A stretch of DNA of 64,000 nucleotides from positions 35,524,501 through 35,588,500 of the forward strand of contig CM027383.1 of assembly GCA_015680905.1 (NCBI GenBank). Direction: 5' to 3'. A program made the position numbers and the translations under genes. The number at the start of each line of letters is the position of its first letter. The stretch's first letter is position 1. The notes beneath the pieces were generated by a model. That model made no database searches, was not told where the DNA came from, and saw only the letters and a program-made list of their open reading frames with translations. This document shows, piece after piece, positions 1 to 10,478 of the stretch. The DNA comes from Coptis chinensis. Taxonomy: Eukaryota; Streptophyta; Magnoliopsida; Ranunculales; Ranunculaceae.

Positions 1-41
1 GCAACAACTAACCTATGTTTGTTTGGCTTTTTTGCTTGCAG

Positions 42-1389
42 ATAAGGGGAAGCTTCAGTCAATACCGTATGCCAAATGTTGCCAAATTATTGTAAAGAAC
101 TTAAAAAAGTGGATTCAGATTATTTCACCGAGCTGCAAACGTCATCGGCCCCTGAGCACAAGTTTGAATGTTTGTTTGTAAACTACGGCGTCACTGTCCG
201 AGCTTACAAAAGATGTCTTCGTCTATTGATTATGATTGATGGCACTTTCATGACAGGTAGGTACAAGTCAGTCATACTAACTGCTATCGCGGCTGATGGT
301 GATAGCCACGTGTTTCCAATTGCATTTGCCATAGTCCCAAAGGAAAATAATGACCACTGGGATTGGTTTCTGGAAAAGTTGAGAGACCTTGTTGTTGGGA
401 CGGAGCAAAACTTTGTTCTTCTCTCTGATAGGCATGTAAGCATTCTTCAAGCCGTGCCTAAAATACTTCCTAATGCGGTTCATTGCTTTTGTGCACAACA
501 CATTTCAAACTGTATGACTAAGTAAGAGACAAAAGGGAAGGTGAAGAGAGCTGCTGAAACTTATGAACAGGCAGAATTTGTAAGACTTATGAGCCAAATT
601 TACTGTGCCGATAGCAAAGGTTACGCAAAGATTGTTAAGATTCCGAAAGAGTCGTGGTGTTGTGCTTTTGCTCCAATGAAAATGTATGGCATTTGTTACA
701 CAAATCACATAGAGAGCTGGAACAAGATGATACTTCTAGAGAGAGCTATGCTAGTGACATCTCTTGTCAATAGTATAAGGTTGAACATAATGAAATATTT
801 CTATGACTACCGGGTGATGGCGTCAAAGCTGAAGACAAAACTGACCAAATCAGCTGAGGAAGTGCTCATCTCGTCGAGATATACGAATAAACCTTTCACA
901 GCAACAAAGGCAAGTGAGCACGTTTACTCTGTGCAATCAGTAGACCGTACTGACACTGTAGACCTTTTGGAGAGGACTTGCACATGCGGTTTCTTTTAGC
1001 AGGTTGGTCTTCCTTGTAGCCATGCTATGAAGGCAATCGATGATGGTAAGCTATGTGCATATGACTTTTGCTTGCATTGGTACACAAAAGAAACGATGAT
1101 GGATACATATAGGGAGAACTAGACACCATTAAGAGGAAAAGAACATTGGGTTTGGGTTTATGATGGCATCATCATCCGTCCACCCGTTGATAAGGTGATG
1201 CTCGGAAGACCACAGAAAAAGAGAAAGCGCTCTAAAGGAGAGGGAGTCCCAATGCAAAGAAGAAGGTGTACGCGTTGTGGTGGTCTTGGACACAATAAGG
1301 CAACTTGCACGGTTGGTAGTGATGATACTGAGTGGAATGATTTTTCAGCTGAGATTCCATCAGATTTTGAATATAAAGAGTACATATGA
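42..1389 (+). pseudogene. MULE (MuDR-like) transposase, broken by in-frame stops
   Basis: One forward frame carries the C-terminal two thirds of a plant Mutator-like transposase. The MULE core lies at about 76-525, with a DGTF motif and a later CFCAQH segment. A SWIM zinc finger follows (CTCGFF, then LPCSHAM after a stop). The end is a CCHC knuckle (CTRCGGLGHNKATC) at about 1267-1308. Family members bind terminal inverted repeats and cut and paste the element in the nucleus. In-frame stops fall at 523-525 (TAA), 997-999 (TAG) and 1120-1122 (TAG), with no frameshift between them. A pyrimidine-rich tract ending in TTGCAG at 36-41 looks like a 3' splice site, so the 5' exons lie outside the window. 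A further TAA at 43-45 is in the same frame. The transposase identity is firm; loss of function is likely. Confidence 0.9.
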
Positions 1390-1646
1390 TCTTCCTTTTA
1401 ACCAATCACCAATAGTGGCAGCTTTGGTTTGTTTGTTTGAAATTGGCACTTGCAATTGCATATATGTCAGTTTTAAATTGTTACCCTGTGGCTTTACTTC
1501 GGAGTTGATATTTTGGATAGTTTTGGTTGGCAATTTTGGTTTCATAATTAATTTGGCTTATAATGAACGGACACCTTCTTGTAATATTAATATCAGTAAC
1601 TATAACAGTAATACGGTCAGTCTCTAATGGATAGTTTCTTTACAAG
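1390..1646. other. AT-rich spacer, no gene seen
   Basis: This is the 3' flank of the transposase remnant and the 3' flank of the minus-strand GRF gene. No domain, repeat or RNA gene was recognised. Confidence 0.5.
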
Positions 1647-2028
1647 TTAGCTAACATCATCAACACTGTCCTCTATTTTCATTTTAATAGGACCATCAAT
1701 GGTGATTTGCAACTGGGTTTCCTTTGTCACCTCTGCTTCACTAGCAGGTGCTTTAGCCTTATGTGTCCCTTCACCTTCTAGATCTATCCATTTAAAACCC
1801 TTGCATGGATTGGCCCTGCATGAGAGATACCTTCTTCCTAGGCTATGTGGCTTCGTACTTACACCATACCTCATATTCGTACTTGAGCATAGCGGACAGT
1901 GTGTAGTTGCCCATGGACAATTAGTTGATCTTCTAGTGCCCAATTTCCCCACACTCAAAACATTTACCATAGTTGGTTGATGATGAACCAACATTTGTAT
2001 TCTTGGTAGAATCCTCACCCCCACCCAT
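1647..2028 (-). pseudogene. Small zinc-knuckle plus GRF zinc-finger gene, frameshifted
   Basis: Reading starts at an ATG at 2028 with a Gly/Ser-rich leader and then a CCHC knuckle start (KCFECGEIGH). A TAG follows directly, and the reading shifts frame to give NCPWATTHCPLC. The rest matches the GRF zinc-finger pattern: paired cysteines, GRRYLSC, then a C and GFKWIDL. A hydrophilic Lys/Glu tail ends at 1647. GRF fingers bind nucleic acid and are common in small plant genes linked to MULEs. A TTTATAAG box near 2092-2099 on the minus strand could be its TATA element. It sits back to back with the DUF1985 gene and downstream of the transposase, so the three may be cargo of one MULE. The GRF call is fairly sure; the exact gene structure is not. 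Confidence 0.65.
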
Positions 2029-2130
2029 TTCGAACGAGAAAAACAAGAGAAAGAGAAATGGGATGGACCAAGGAAGTCAACCCCATTTTGTACTTATAAA
2101 GTAAAAACATACTATTTTCCAGCCCAAGTG

Positions 2131-2245
2131 GTGTTGGCGCCAAACTATTCCCGCCCAAAATATTTCCCGCCTAAACTATACACAAATGTTTGATGAAACA
2201 AAATATTCCAATAACCGTATTGCATTGCAGGAACTATCAGCAACA
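2131..2245. repeat. Diverged copy of the TTCCCGCC-containing repeat
   Basis: This stretch has TTGGCGCC at about 2134, TATTCCCGCC and TATTTCCCGCC at about 2146-2170, and ends with GGAACTATCAGCAAC. The same ingredients recur at 3661-3755 and 3957-4045. It lies upstream of the GRF gene start. Confidence 0.5.
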
Positions 2246-2491
2246 AATTCCATAAAAAATGCTTCACTACAAATTTAACTCATCACTCCATGAAAGCATG
2301 AAGCAATGAATAACAAATTCCATCACAAATTCGACGCTGATGATATTAACGGCACCACAAAATGATATTAACAATGTTGGAACTACCATACTAAAATTAG
2401 ACAACTAAACACAAAATAGAAGAAGTTATCTGTTTCACTAAACACAAAATAGAAGAAGTAGCATCCACCAAACTGTTTCATAGTGATTTCC

Positions 2492-3466
2492 CTACTCACA
2501 TACCGACTTCTTTAGCATCCTCCAAACTCTTCTCCAATTGCTTTGTGCCTGTCTCTCAAGCATCTCCTCTGAAACCAAAGCAGCACTTTGTGTGGCCTGT
2601 TGGTTGAAAGCCACCTTCATTACATCTTCATTCATTTCTTCTTCTTCAATATCCAAAGTGTCAAAGGCAACAACCTTACCCTTAAGAGGCTCGAGCTTCT
2701 TCTTCCAGGTCTGGAGATGTAAGTTCTTGGGAGGCAACTGAACCCAATCAAGTATTCTTGGGAATTTACCATTCAATGCCCTACGAGCCCCACGAGAGGG
2801 GATGTGAAGGTATGCCCAAATATCAAAACAAATAACACAACTATAAACTGCAAATGAGTCTTTCTCAGCTAACACATTTTTGTAAATATCATCCAAACAG
2901 TATTCCAACATCTCAAAGCAAGGTGTGCCCCATGGAAACTGATCAAAAGCAACTAGGTCCTTTGCAAGATCAACATACCTTCTATCTACAGTCCTAGAAG
3001 ATCCAGGAAGCACAACTTGGAGCAACACATACAACCTATTGAGCCTAAATATATCACTTTTATCTTCACTACCACTGGATTTCGCCACCACTAAAGCATC
3101 TAATATTTCTGTCTCACTAACAGTGCTTCCTTTAAAAAACCTAGCATGAAATTCCGATGTGTTGTTCTTCACGTCAGTGGTGTAGAATGAGTTAGCAACA
3201 GAGTTTACACTAAGACCCATAATCAATGCAACATCACTATTCTTGAACACCAAATCTTTGTTACCAATCCGATAGCAAAGTCTACCAATTTTATGGCTAA
3301 ATATGGCACAAACAAGTGTAGTTGTTGCGTGCATGTTTTTTTGTATTTGCAAAAAACTTCGAAAACAGGAATTCTCAAAATCCTCCCTTTCTTCCTTACT
3401 AAATCCACTAAATAATTTCTGCATTTTATCTAATGACATTCTACATGTCAGGTTAAGCTTCCTCAT
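2492..3466 (-). CDS. DUF1985 (plant-mobile-type) domain protein, intact
   Basis: This is an open 324-residue frame from ATG at 3466 to the stop at 2492, with no interruptions. Residues about 20-220 follow the DUF1985 pattern: a conserved FxxSCFRxFL start, then YRIGNKDLVFKNSDVALIMGL, then a segment with DLVAFDQFPWGTPCFEML. A HIPSRG motif and a charged C-terminus (EEEEMNED, then a basic tail) follow. DUF1985 proteins are plant-specific and are often fused or adjacent to Ulp1-type protease genes in MULEs. Their biochemical role is unknown. No Ulp1 part was seen here. The 5' flank is short and AT-rich. It is the only unbroken gene in the left transposon cluster, so it could be recent MULE cargo or a retained gene. 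Domain family fairly sure, function unknown. Confidence 0.75.
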   Translation of the reverse strand: MRKLNLTCRMSLDKMQKLFSGFSKEEREDFENSCFRSFLQIQKNMHATTTLVCAIFSHKIGRLCYRIGNKDLVFKNSDVALIMGLSVNSVANSFYTTDVKNNTSEFHARFFKGSTVSETEILDALVVAKSSGSEDKSDIFRLNRLYVLLQVVLPGSSRTVDRRYVDLAKDLVAFDQFPWGTPCFEMLEYCLDDIYKNVLAEKDSFAVYSCVICFDIWAYLHIPSRGARRALNGKFPRILDWVQLPPKNLHLQTWKKKLEPLKGKVVAFDTLDIEEEEMNEDVMKVAFNQQATQSAALVSEEMLERQAQSNWRRVWRMLKKSVCE

Positions 3467-3660
3467 TTCTCCACTAATAATTCAAACCGTCAAGGAGGGT
3501 TATAATATGGAAATTAAAGTGAAACTAAAAATTAGGGTTTCCAAATTGAGGTTCACTAGGACAATTTTTCCCCCTAATTCCCAATTGATTTCTTTAAGTT
3601 TCGGTTACTGTGACACTTGCCAATGTCATTTCCCTCCTAGTGTCAAACTTCATTGGGTAC

Positions 3661-3755
3661 CCAACTTCATTTCCCGCCAAAATATTGATGTCCATGTTGA
3701 TTCCTCTATCAAATGCATAAACATATTTCAAACCTAGAACTATCAGCAACTATAT
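3661..3755. repeat. TTTCCCGCC repeat, copy 1
   Basis: The copy begins TTTCCCGCCAAAATATTGATG at about 3670, passes ATTCCTCTATC, and ends near GAACTATCAGCAAC. It is a diverged direct repeat of 3957-4045 and shares both ends with the sequence near 2150-2250. Confidence 0.55.
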
Positions 3756-3956
3756 TATACATTGTCTAAATAATTAATTCAAATAAGATTAAAAAAAAAA
3801 TCAGTATAAAAATTAACATTCTACATAAAAAATCTTAAACATGCCGAAGCATGCTTGCTACTAAATATCATGAAATAAACATGGGTATTTGAAAAAAAAA
3901 AAGTTTGATTGCCTTTAAATAAATAAAAGGTCTTCTACAAATTTGGGACACATGTC

Positions 3957-4045
3957 AATCCTCAAATTTCCCGCCAAAATAATGATGTTCATATTCCTCT
4001 ATCCAATTAATAACTATAGTGTGGTCTTAGGACTATCAATAACTT
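3957..4045. repeat. TTTCCCGCC repeat, copy 2
   Basis: The copy begins TTTCCCGCCAAAATAATGATG at about 3967, passes ATTCCTCTATC, and ends near GGACTATCAATAAC. A further isolated TTTCCCGC is at 4307-4314. TTTCCCGC matches the plant E2F consensus TTTSSCGS; binding is not shown. Confidence 0.55.
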
Positions 4046-4329
4046 TCCTGTACATTGATAATTATTTATTCATTTAATTTATTTATGGGTTCATTTAGTC
4101 GAGTTGCATACTTGCATGTCCTATAATATGACAACAAATTGCTACGAATTACATTTGACAAAGGGTCAAAATTCGCTTTATTTTCCCATTTTCAAATCCA
4201 ATTGGTCTTGGCTGACCCTTCATTTTTCTGTGTCATGATGACCATTTATGGTACATTAAGAAGGGTGAAAAGAAAACTAACCACCCCACATAATTACAAC
4301 GCCTCGTTTCCCGCAAACATTTATATTTA

Positions 4330-4368
4330 AAAAGAAGAAGAAGAAGAAGAAGAAGAAGAAGAAGAAGA
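4330..4368 (+). repeat. (AAG)n microsatellite
   Basis: About a dozen uninterrupted AAG units. In the frame of the following acidic segment it reads as poly-glutamate. Confidence 0.9.
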
Positions 4369-4435
4369 TCCGTATTTTGATGCAGATTCTATTGATTATA
4401 TGTGGGAAGATGATGACGATGACGACAAAGATTAA
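4331..4435 (+). other. Orphan acidic reading frame (possible terminal exon)
   Basis: A TAA at 4328-4330 is followed by an open frame: poly-Glu from the microsatellite, then DPYFDADSIDYMWE, six Asp, KD and a TAA at 4433. The codon-like Asp/Glu-rich ending looks like the C-terminus of a protein or a last exon. No upstream exon was found and the family is not recognised. Confidence 0.25.
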
Positions 4436-5481
4436 TCCTATTTGTTGTCAAGTTTCTATTATGTTCTATGTTTATGTTTTGTCCTAGTTTATGCTGATTT
4501 TGTTCATTTTGTTATTGATAGTTGTGGAAGCAGAACATGTCTTGTTGATGATGTGTAAATTTTGTTTTGTTTTCATCCTTTGATGATGGTTTAATACATG
4601 GTTTTGTAGATTTTGGTTCATGATTTTTATCTTGTTATTGTTTACCAGAATCTTGTTATTTTTTTATGATGGTTTAATACATTTTTCTATGTTTTAATCT
4701 TAATCTCTACATTTTTCTTATTAAAAATATTTTTTTCTAAATAAAAATATGAACAGTTTTAATATTAACCGTCCATCATAATGTTTACGAATCTCGATGC
4801 TTGAAAACCACAAATGCGTTCGTGACCGTTAATTTGCATCTACTCATCTCTAAGATAATCTGTGGTATCTATCCACGCACCCATCAAATCAGTTAAAATC
4901 AATTAAAATCACTAAAATAATTACTAAAAGTAGAGAGAGAGAGTGTTGCAGTTCCACGTGGGCAATCTCAGAAGATATCAAGAAGAGCAAAAATGTCCAA
5001 AATTAAATTGAAAAGTCAAAATTAAAGAGTGATTACTACTTGGGAATAAATTGACATTATGAATTACTACTTGAGAAATTACCCTAGTTAGAGATGGTCA
5101 TCTCTACTACTGTATACTTGTACTCCTTTTCATTTTTCCGTTGGTCATTAATACAATACAATCCCACTTAGCGAAACAAATGATAGTCATCCCAACTAAC
5201 CCATTACCCGCACAAAAAATATAATGTATGTGCTAAATGTTGTTTGAAAGTAATAGTCAATTTAGAAAAGAGTGACTTGCACTGTTGCACACACCAATAA
5301 ATAAAGGCAATAACAAGAGAAAAAGCTTATCGACTCTGACATTAATATAATTGAGTTTTCTTGGAAAATACTTTTGGGCTTATAAAATAGGCACCATTAT
5401 TTGTGGTATCACTGTTATATAGTATGCCGTCTCACTTCACATAACACATGGTATACAAAATGAATGAGAAACTAAACAAAA
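4436..5481. other. AT-rich intergenic, no gene seen
   Basis: The sequence is AT-rich with no reading frame of note, no readable inverted ends and no RNA gene. The last few hundred bases would contain the 3' UTR of TLP1, which is on the minus strand. Confidence 0.5.
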
Positions 5482-6736
5482 TTAGGGGCAGAAGGTAATG
5501 AGGTAGTTAGCACCAGTAGGGCAAGTGAATGTGCTTGTTTTATCGTCATAGGCATAGCTATATGCTTCTGGGCAAGCATTTTTGAAGATCAATGAGTAAT
5601 TGGTTGGTGGGCAAGTGTCCGGAGTTCCATAAGCCCCGCTGCAACAATATTTGGGGTCATGATTGAAAGCTTCACAAGCACTTTTACATGCAATGGCACC
5701 CTTACGCCCCTTCACACTCATTTCTGGTGGGCAGAGTCTATTAATATTTTTTGGGCAACTAGTTGATTTGCAAGCCGAGCCACCTTGTGGTGCCACCAAA
5801 ACTGGAATATTGAACCCATCTACGAGACTAACATCGTAAAAATCCTGGTTACCACTACCCGCCAGAGTGAACTCAACTAAGGTTGCCGGTGGAATAGCTC
5901 CAGCTCCGTTACATTCAACTTGGCCTGAGGCGCAATCTGCTGTACGACACTGGAGTTTTCCTCTTGGGTCATTGGAGCAACGGGTTCTTGCCCAAAACCG
6001 ACCTGACCATGTCGGTGGAGCATCTACCACTCGTGTCTTTCCATTTTTAAGTTCAAAGCCGGTTGTAGATAATTGAGGCAAGCCTCCACCAGTCAATGTG
6101 CCTGGCCATATTGTACGTCGACAATTGTTTTTAAATGTGAATCTCGCCGAGAGCACCCCTGTAATGTACGAAAACGAAAATAAAGATATTACTCATAAGC
6201 ATTTTCATGTACGATTTCAAATTGAATTGGATCATCCTTAAAAGGAAGATAGGGTCGATAAAGAATTTCCAATTGATGCCCTGTATGAATATAACACTTT
6301 TACGCAGTCTCAGTTGCATTAAGGCGTTTTAAGTTTTATGTTAAATACAAGGTCTTAAAGGGGTTTAGTGCTGTACTTCGTTTATATATGGGAAATAAAA
6401 TAAGGCAATGAGAAACTTGAAAGGAATTGAAGGAATATTCACGAAAGGTCTTGAAGGTGGGGGAGGAAACCCATGCACATGTATCGTGAAAGTTTGAACT
6501 AAGAACTGGCCGGGTTCCAATGGAAATTTGTCCCAAACGTATGTACATTTCATATAAGATGCTATTCAAGATCGCCTCTTGGAAAATTCATTACAAAACA
6601 AATACATAGATAAATGTCAAACAATATTGCCTCTTGGAAATTAAACGAAACACGAATCAAAGTATACAAACAACAACAACAAACCTGAAGCCAGTTGTGC
6701 ACTGAATAGAAAAACTAATAGTACTTTTGCTTCCAT
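5482..6736 (-). CDS. Thaumatin-like protein (PR-5 family), TLP1
   Basis: Two exons are predicted: 6685-6736 (ATG at 6736) and 5482-6158, joined in phase 1 across a GT...AG intron at 6159-6684. The product is 242 residues. A signal peptide ([18 protein letters not shown]) is followed by the thaumatin fold start ARFTFKNNC. Sixteen cysteines are present, the usual number for eight disulfides. The signature region [15 protein letters not shown], the LVEF and [12 protein letters not shown] segments and the ending [15 protein letters not shown] are conserved, with the acidic-cleft Arg/Glu/Asp residues of the REDDD set in place. The family consists of secreted defence or developmental proteins, some with glucan-binding or antifungal activity. 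No C-terminal extension is present, so it is probably apoplastic rather than vacuolar. It pairs with TLP2 at 54955-56865. Confidence 0.95.
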
Positions 6737-6841
6737 CTAAATGTTGTATTGTAATTGTGAAGATAAAAATGTGATTTCTTGTATTTTTTTCCCGAACTTA
6801 ATACTGCTACGAGGGAGGACAAACGGGTAAGGATTGTACGG

Positions 6842-6851
6842 CTTATAAATA
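6842..6851 (-). promoter_or_regulatory. Likely TATA box of TLP1
   Basis: TATTTATAAG on the minus strand, about 105 bp upstream of the ATG, which leaves room for a short 5' leader. Position and sequence fit; no transcript evidence. Confidence 0.5.
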
Positions 6852-7106
6852 GTCCCTCAAATCTAGAGTTTGGTTTGTGAATTTTGTTTGTTATACGGTT
6901 TGGTATTGTTATACCTATTAGCTAAAGTATTACGGGTTTGGTATTTATCCTAAACTGCCAATTAATTAAGGCTGTTCCAAGTGTACGCTTCCAGAAAATA
7001 TGTTGGGCAAATCATGCCTGCCTCCGGTTTTCCTTATTTTTCTGTACAAAATATAAAAACCCCCAGTTGGCTAATTAAACACCCCAGTTTGAAATTGCCT
7101 AAATCT

Positions 7107-7722
7107 TAAGGGTAAGTCCAATAGTTTGGTGCGCCATACCACTATCACAATAGAATAGTGTATAGTGTTAGCAGGTTTACATATTTGGAGACCTAATGGT
7201 TTTTCTTGCACCCAAAAAAAAAACAAAATCACAACTCTCTGGCCGCCATTGACATAGGCGTGTGGGATGGGAAAAAGTAAACAAACAAAACTAAAAATTT
7301 TAGCTGCCACTCCCAAAACATATGCCAAATTAGTTTTTCTTTCCCTCCCCATTTTACTCTTTCTCACATCTCTCTCTTTATTTCTCACCCAAAATTAAAA
7401 GAGTGGGATAGAAAGGTAATTGGATAAACCAATTTCTTCAAAATAACTTTGGTAGGGACACATTGTTTTAGCCATTATTGTGAGTGGCGGGTGGAAATGC
7501 TGAACCAAAATTCTAACCACTACTATGTGAGGAGTGTAGATAAATTTTTTCTACCCGCCATTCATACTAGTGTGCAAACCATATGCTATATTGCTAAAAC
7601 TAAACGTATAGATAACTAAATTAATAGCGATAGCGTTGGCGGGTTAGCTTTTTGACGCACCACCATTGGATCACAATTTCCGTTATATTTGGTAGGACGG
7701 CGCACCATTGGATTTAGCCTAA
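7107..7722. mobile_element. Tourist-like MITE (PIF/Harbinger type) with TAA target duplication
   Basis: The element 7110-7719 is flanked by TAA at 7107-7109 and 7720-7722. Its left end, GGGTAAGTCCAAT, matches the inverted right end, GGCTAAATCCAAT, at 11 of 13 positions. Both are followed by a GGTGCGCC motif pointing inward. The interior is AT-rich and non-coding. A three-base TAA duplication and this size fit a non-autonomous PIF/Harbinger element. It lies about 370 bp upstream of the TLP1 start codon. Confidence 0.8.
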
Positions 7723-7811
7723 CAACAACAAAAAAAACGCCCAGAAGAAGTTTACTTTATGGCTAGGGCGCAACGCTTTGAAGTTGTATTGGCTGTGCTT
7801 GAATCATATAA

Positions 7812-8120
7812 GAGCAAGTCCAATGGGGGGTTATATGGGCTGCTAAAAGCAAATATAGCACCCCAACCACATAAATGTCATTCCAATGAGTCTGCTAAAA
7901 GGGTCTTAAATTTGGAAAGAGTCAAAACCCAGCCAAAGTTAAGACTTTCGCTAGCAGCTGCTATAATAAGTTCCAGGATATGGACGACATAGTTTCTGCC
8001 GTCTATTGGTTATTTATGTACAGTCTGTCTCCTGTTTTAATTAAATGGACGGACGATAGAAACTATGCCATCTGTACCTGGCAGACACAAAAATTGAGAA
8101 ATCTTGTTCTTCTATTCATA
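7812..8120 (+). repeat. Left arm of a DNA element, inverted match at 54112-54357
   Basis: It starts GAGCAAGTCCAATGG directly after TAA at 7809-7811. Inside are GGGCTGCTAAAAGC, CAGCTGCTATAATAAGTTC and a GACATAGTTTCTGCCGTCT block. The same order of blocks appears in reverse complement at 54112-54357, which ends CCATTGGACTTGTTC followed by TAA. This is either the two long inverted ends of one element or two copies of one family. Confidence 0.6.
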
Positions 8121-8349
8121 TACAAATTCCATGAAAATTCATATCCATTCCATTCCACTCCATTCATTCCATTCCACTCACGCCACAATCAATTACCATT
8201 AATTCCACAACTTAACAATCCACACATCCATTCAATTAACCAAAATTTATTCATTAAACAAACATAATTCAATTCATTCATTAAACATAATCTATACAAA
8301 CATCAATCAATACAAACATAAAAAATAATAATAATAATAAATAAAATAA
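8120..8349. other. AT-rich spacer between element end and PMD gene
   Basis: The stretch holds short CATTCCATTCC-type repeats and an AATAATAAT run. No gene seen. It would be the 3' flank of the minus-strand PMD gene. Confidence 0.45.
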
Positions 8350-10478
8350 ACTGATTTCGACTCGAACCCTCGCCAGGTTGCCTCTTCTTTGATTTACTCC
8401 ATCGCCGTGATTCTCACAATGTCATTTTTAGAATATGTGCTTCTAACTTTGCGACTCTGTCATGTGACTTTTGTTTCTCTTCTCTCTCAGCCACCAAATA
8501 ATGATAGTATTCGTTGGTTGTAGTCATAACCAAATCACGCATCCCATGCATCATTAGTTGCGACTCGGCATATCACGCTCTAAGTGTAGCCTACAAAAAA
8601 ATCAATAACTTTAAGAAAAATCATCGCTATAAACCAAATATAATTCAAGTTTCAAAATATAAACCAAATACTAACCTCATATAGAGTGTCAAAATAAGGG
8701 ACAATGTTCGAAAGATAACTTTGATCAACATGAGGTATATGTATGGCGACATGCATTCCCTGAGATGTAACTATGCCATAGCTCTATGGATTATCCAGAT
8801 CGAAAGGAGCTGGAACAAAAGACTCGTAAGGACCTTGAGATGAAGAGTAAGGCTCAGCAGGGTGTGGGATATGTAAATCACTTCTAATAGCCTTATGTCC
8901 CACAAAGTCCATGTTAGCAGCTCTGTACATGTTAGCAGGCAATATAAGACCCCTTGAGACGCGATCCTAGTAACTATCGTAGTCCCCATTCACATCTAAA
9001 TATAGAGAAGCTTATGGCCACAAGTCTTCATTCATTCTAAGATAGGACCTCCACTAACTGGCTCTTCCCAATGGGCACATATTCTCCGGAGGAAGGTGTG
9101 GGATGAAAGGTATCCCAATGATTTGGTGCCAACATCTATCGCCTAGGTACCACATGATGATACCTCAAAACTCAAAGACGATTCGGTGCATTGTAAGATT
9201 ATACGAACGACGTACACGATGAATCGCCTCACGTAACCAAACATCATCCATGATATCTCCCTCCACATCATCAACATTTAATTGCATATATCGAGTATGA
9301 AACCATGGTGTCCACTGTATCACAAATGCCGACCTAGTCTCGAGTTGGTTACGATCTAAGTGAATGTTGTGGCGTCCTTGACCACTTCGGCGATCTTTAA
9401 AGTCATTTATCCATGCTCTAATCCATGGGACGATATCACGATCCATGTTCGGTCTTAGAAAAAGAGCCATGGTAAGTACGCACTCATGCCACCAATACTA
9501 TCATAAAAACAAATATCAAAATCAAACTTGTACGTAATTTAAAAATTATAATACTATCATAAAGTTATAATACTAAAAATTTAAAACTTACCTGTAAAAT
9601 AGGGGTGAAGCCACCACATTGACCATTCACAACATTAGCTGTGACTCGGCACGTTTGATCCAACGCATAAATCAAAGCTCCAAACATAGCACCACCCCAA
9701 ACACTCTATTCAACATAATCTCAGTGAACTATCGATCACCCGTAGGGAAGAAACACTGCGTGATTAAGTAAAACTAGAATGCTCACAAATATCTATCCTG
9801 ATTTGTACCCATCGGGCACCAACCTTTGTCACTCTCTTTCGTCTTCTCCATGAACTCATTCACAAAAAAGGAATGTTTGATACCCCCTTTAGCCCAATGC
9901 TCCGGCCTTATAGTCTGCCAACTTTGTTGTGCATAATCAAAAGTCGCGAACTGGCCTTCTCCAAATGTAACGACCTTTCCCCTTCCTACGCTCATTCTCG
10001 TGAGCATAGTAACATTCATTGGAGTGATGCCTATCTCGCCTTGTGGAAAGTGGAAAGTGTGAGTTGTGTCCTACCACCGCTCGATCAAAGCATATATCAA
10101 ACCACGGTCGGCGTTTTGATAACCACATCGAAACAATGACCCAAACGGAGATTGTAAAATTTCATTTCTTATGCTTTCAAAACTATCTCCTTTGTCAAGC
10201 ATTATCTTCCACCAATTGTTCACAGATGCCTAACAACACCACAATTTCATCTCCTCCCTCCCTCCCTAAACATTTATTCAAAACACTTCATTAAAATTAA
10301 AGAAAATACAAATTATGATGTTAAAGAAATCAAATTTAACGATAAAATGCTTACCATATTTACACGATGAGAGATGTGAGTTTCTGGGTTTCTAGCCAAT
10401 GCATCATGTGTTAGTGGATCGACTGGGTCCGGAAATTGAATTACTGGAGGGTTTTGCAAATTATAGACTTCATAAGAC
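8350..10478 (-). pseudogene. Plant mobile domain (PMD, MAIN-like) gene, decayed and 5'-truncated
   Basis: Several exons can be followed on the minus strand. Exon 1 (10355-10478) reads YEVYNLQNPP..., ends NPETHISHRVNM and has a GT donor. Exon 2 starts at 10229 after TTAG and reads ASVNNWWKIML, then LIYALIERW, a TAG, THTFHFPQGEIGITPMNV, down to about 9787. Exon 3 ends at 9592 before GTAAG and includes VFGGAMFGALIYALDQTCRV. Exon 4 starts at 9497 (YWWHECVLTMALFLRP). A TGA lies at 9165-9167 in WLREAIHRVRRS...FEF. Further segments near 8640-8990 and a charged coiled tail near 8380-8580 finish it. The ERWxxxTHTFHxPxGE pattern is typical of PMD proteins, which occur in plant MAIN-like genes and in transposons. 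An LTR cuts off the 5' end at 10479. Confidence 0.75.
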
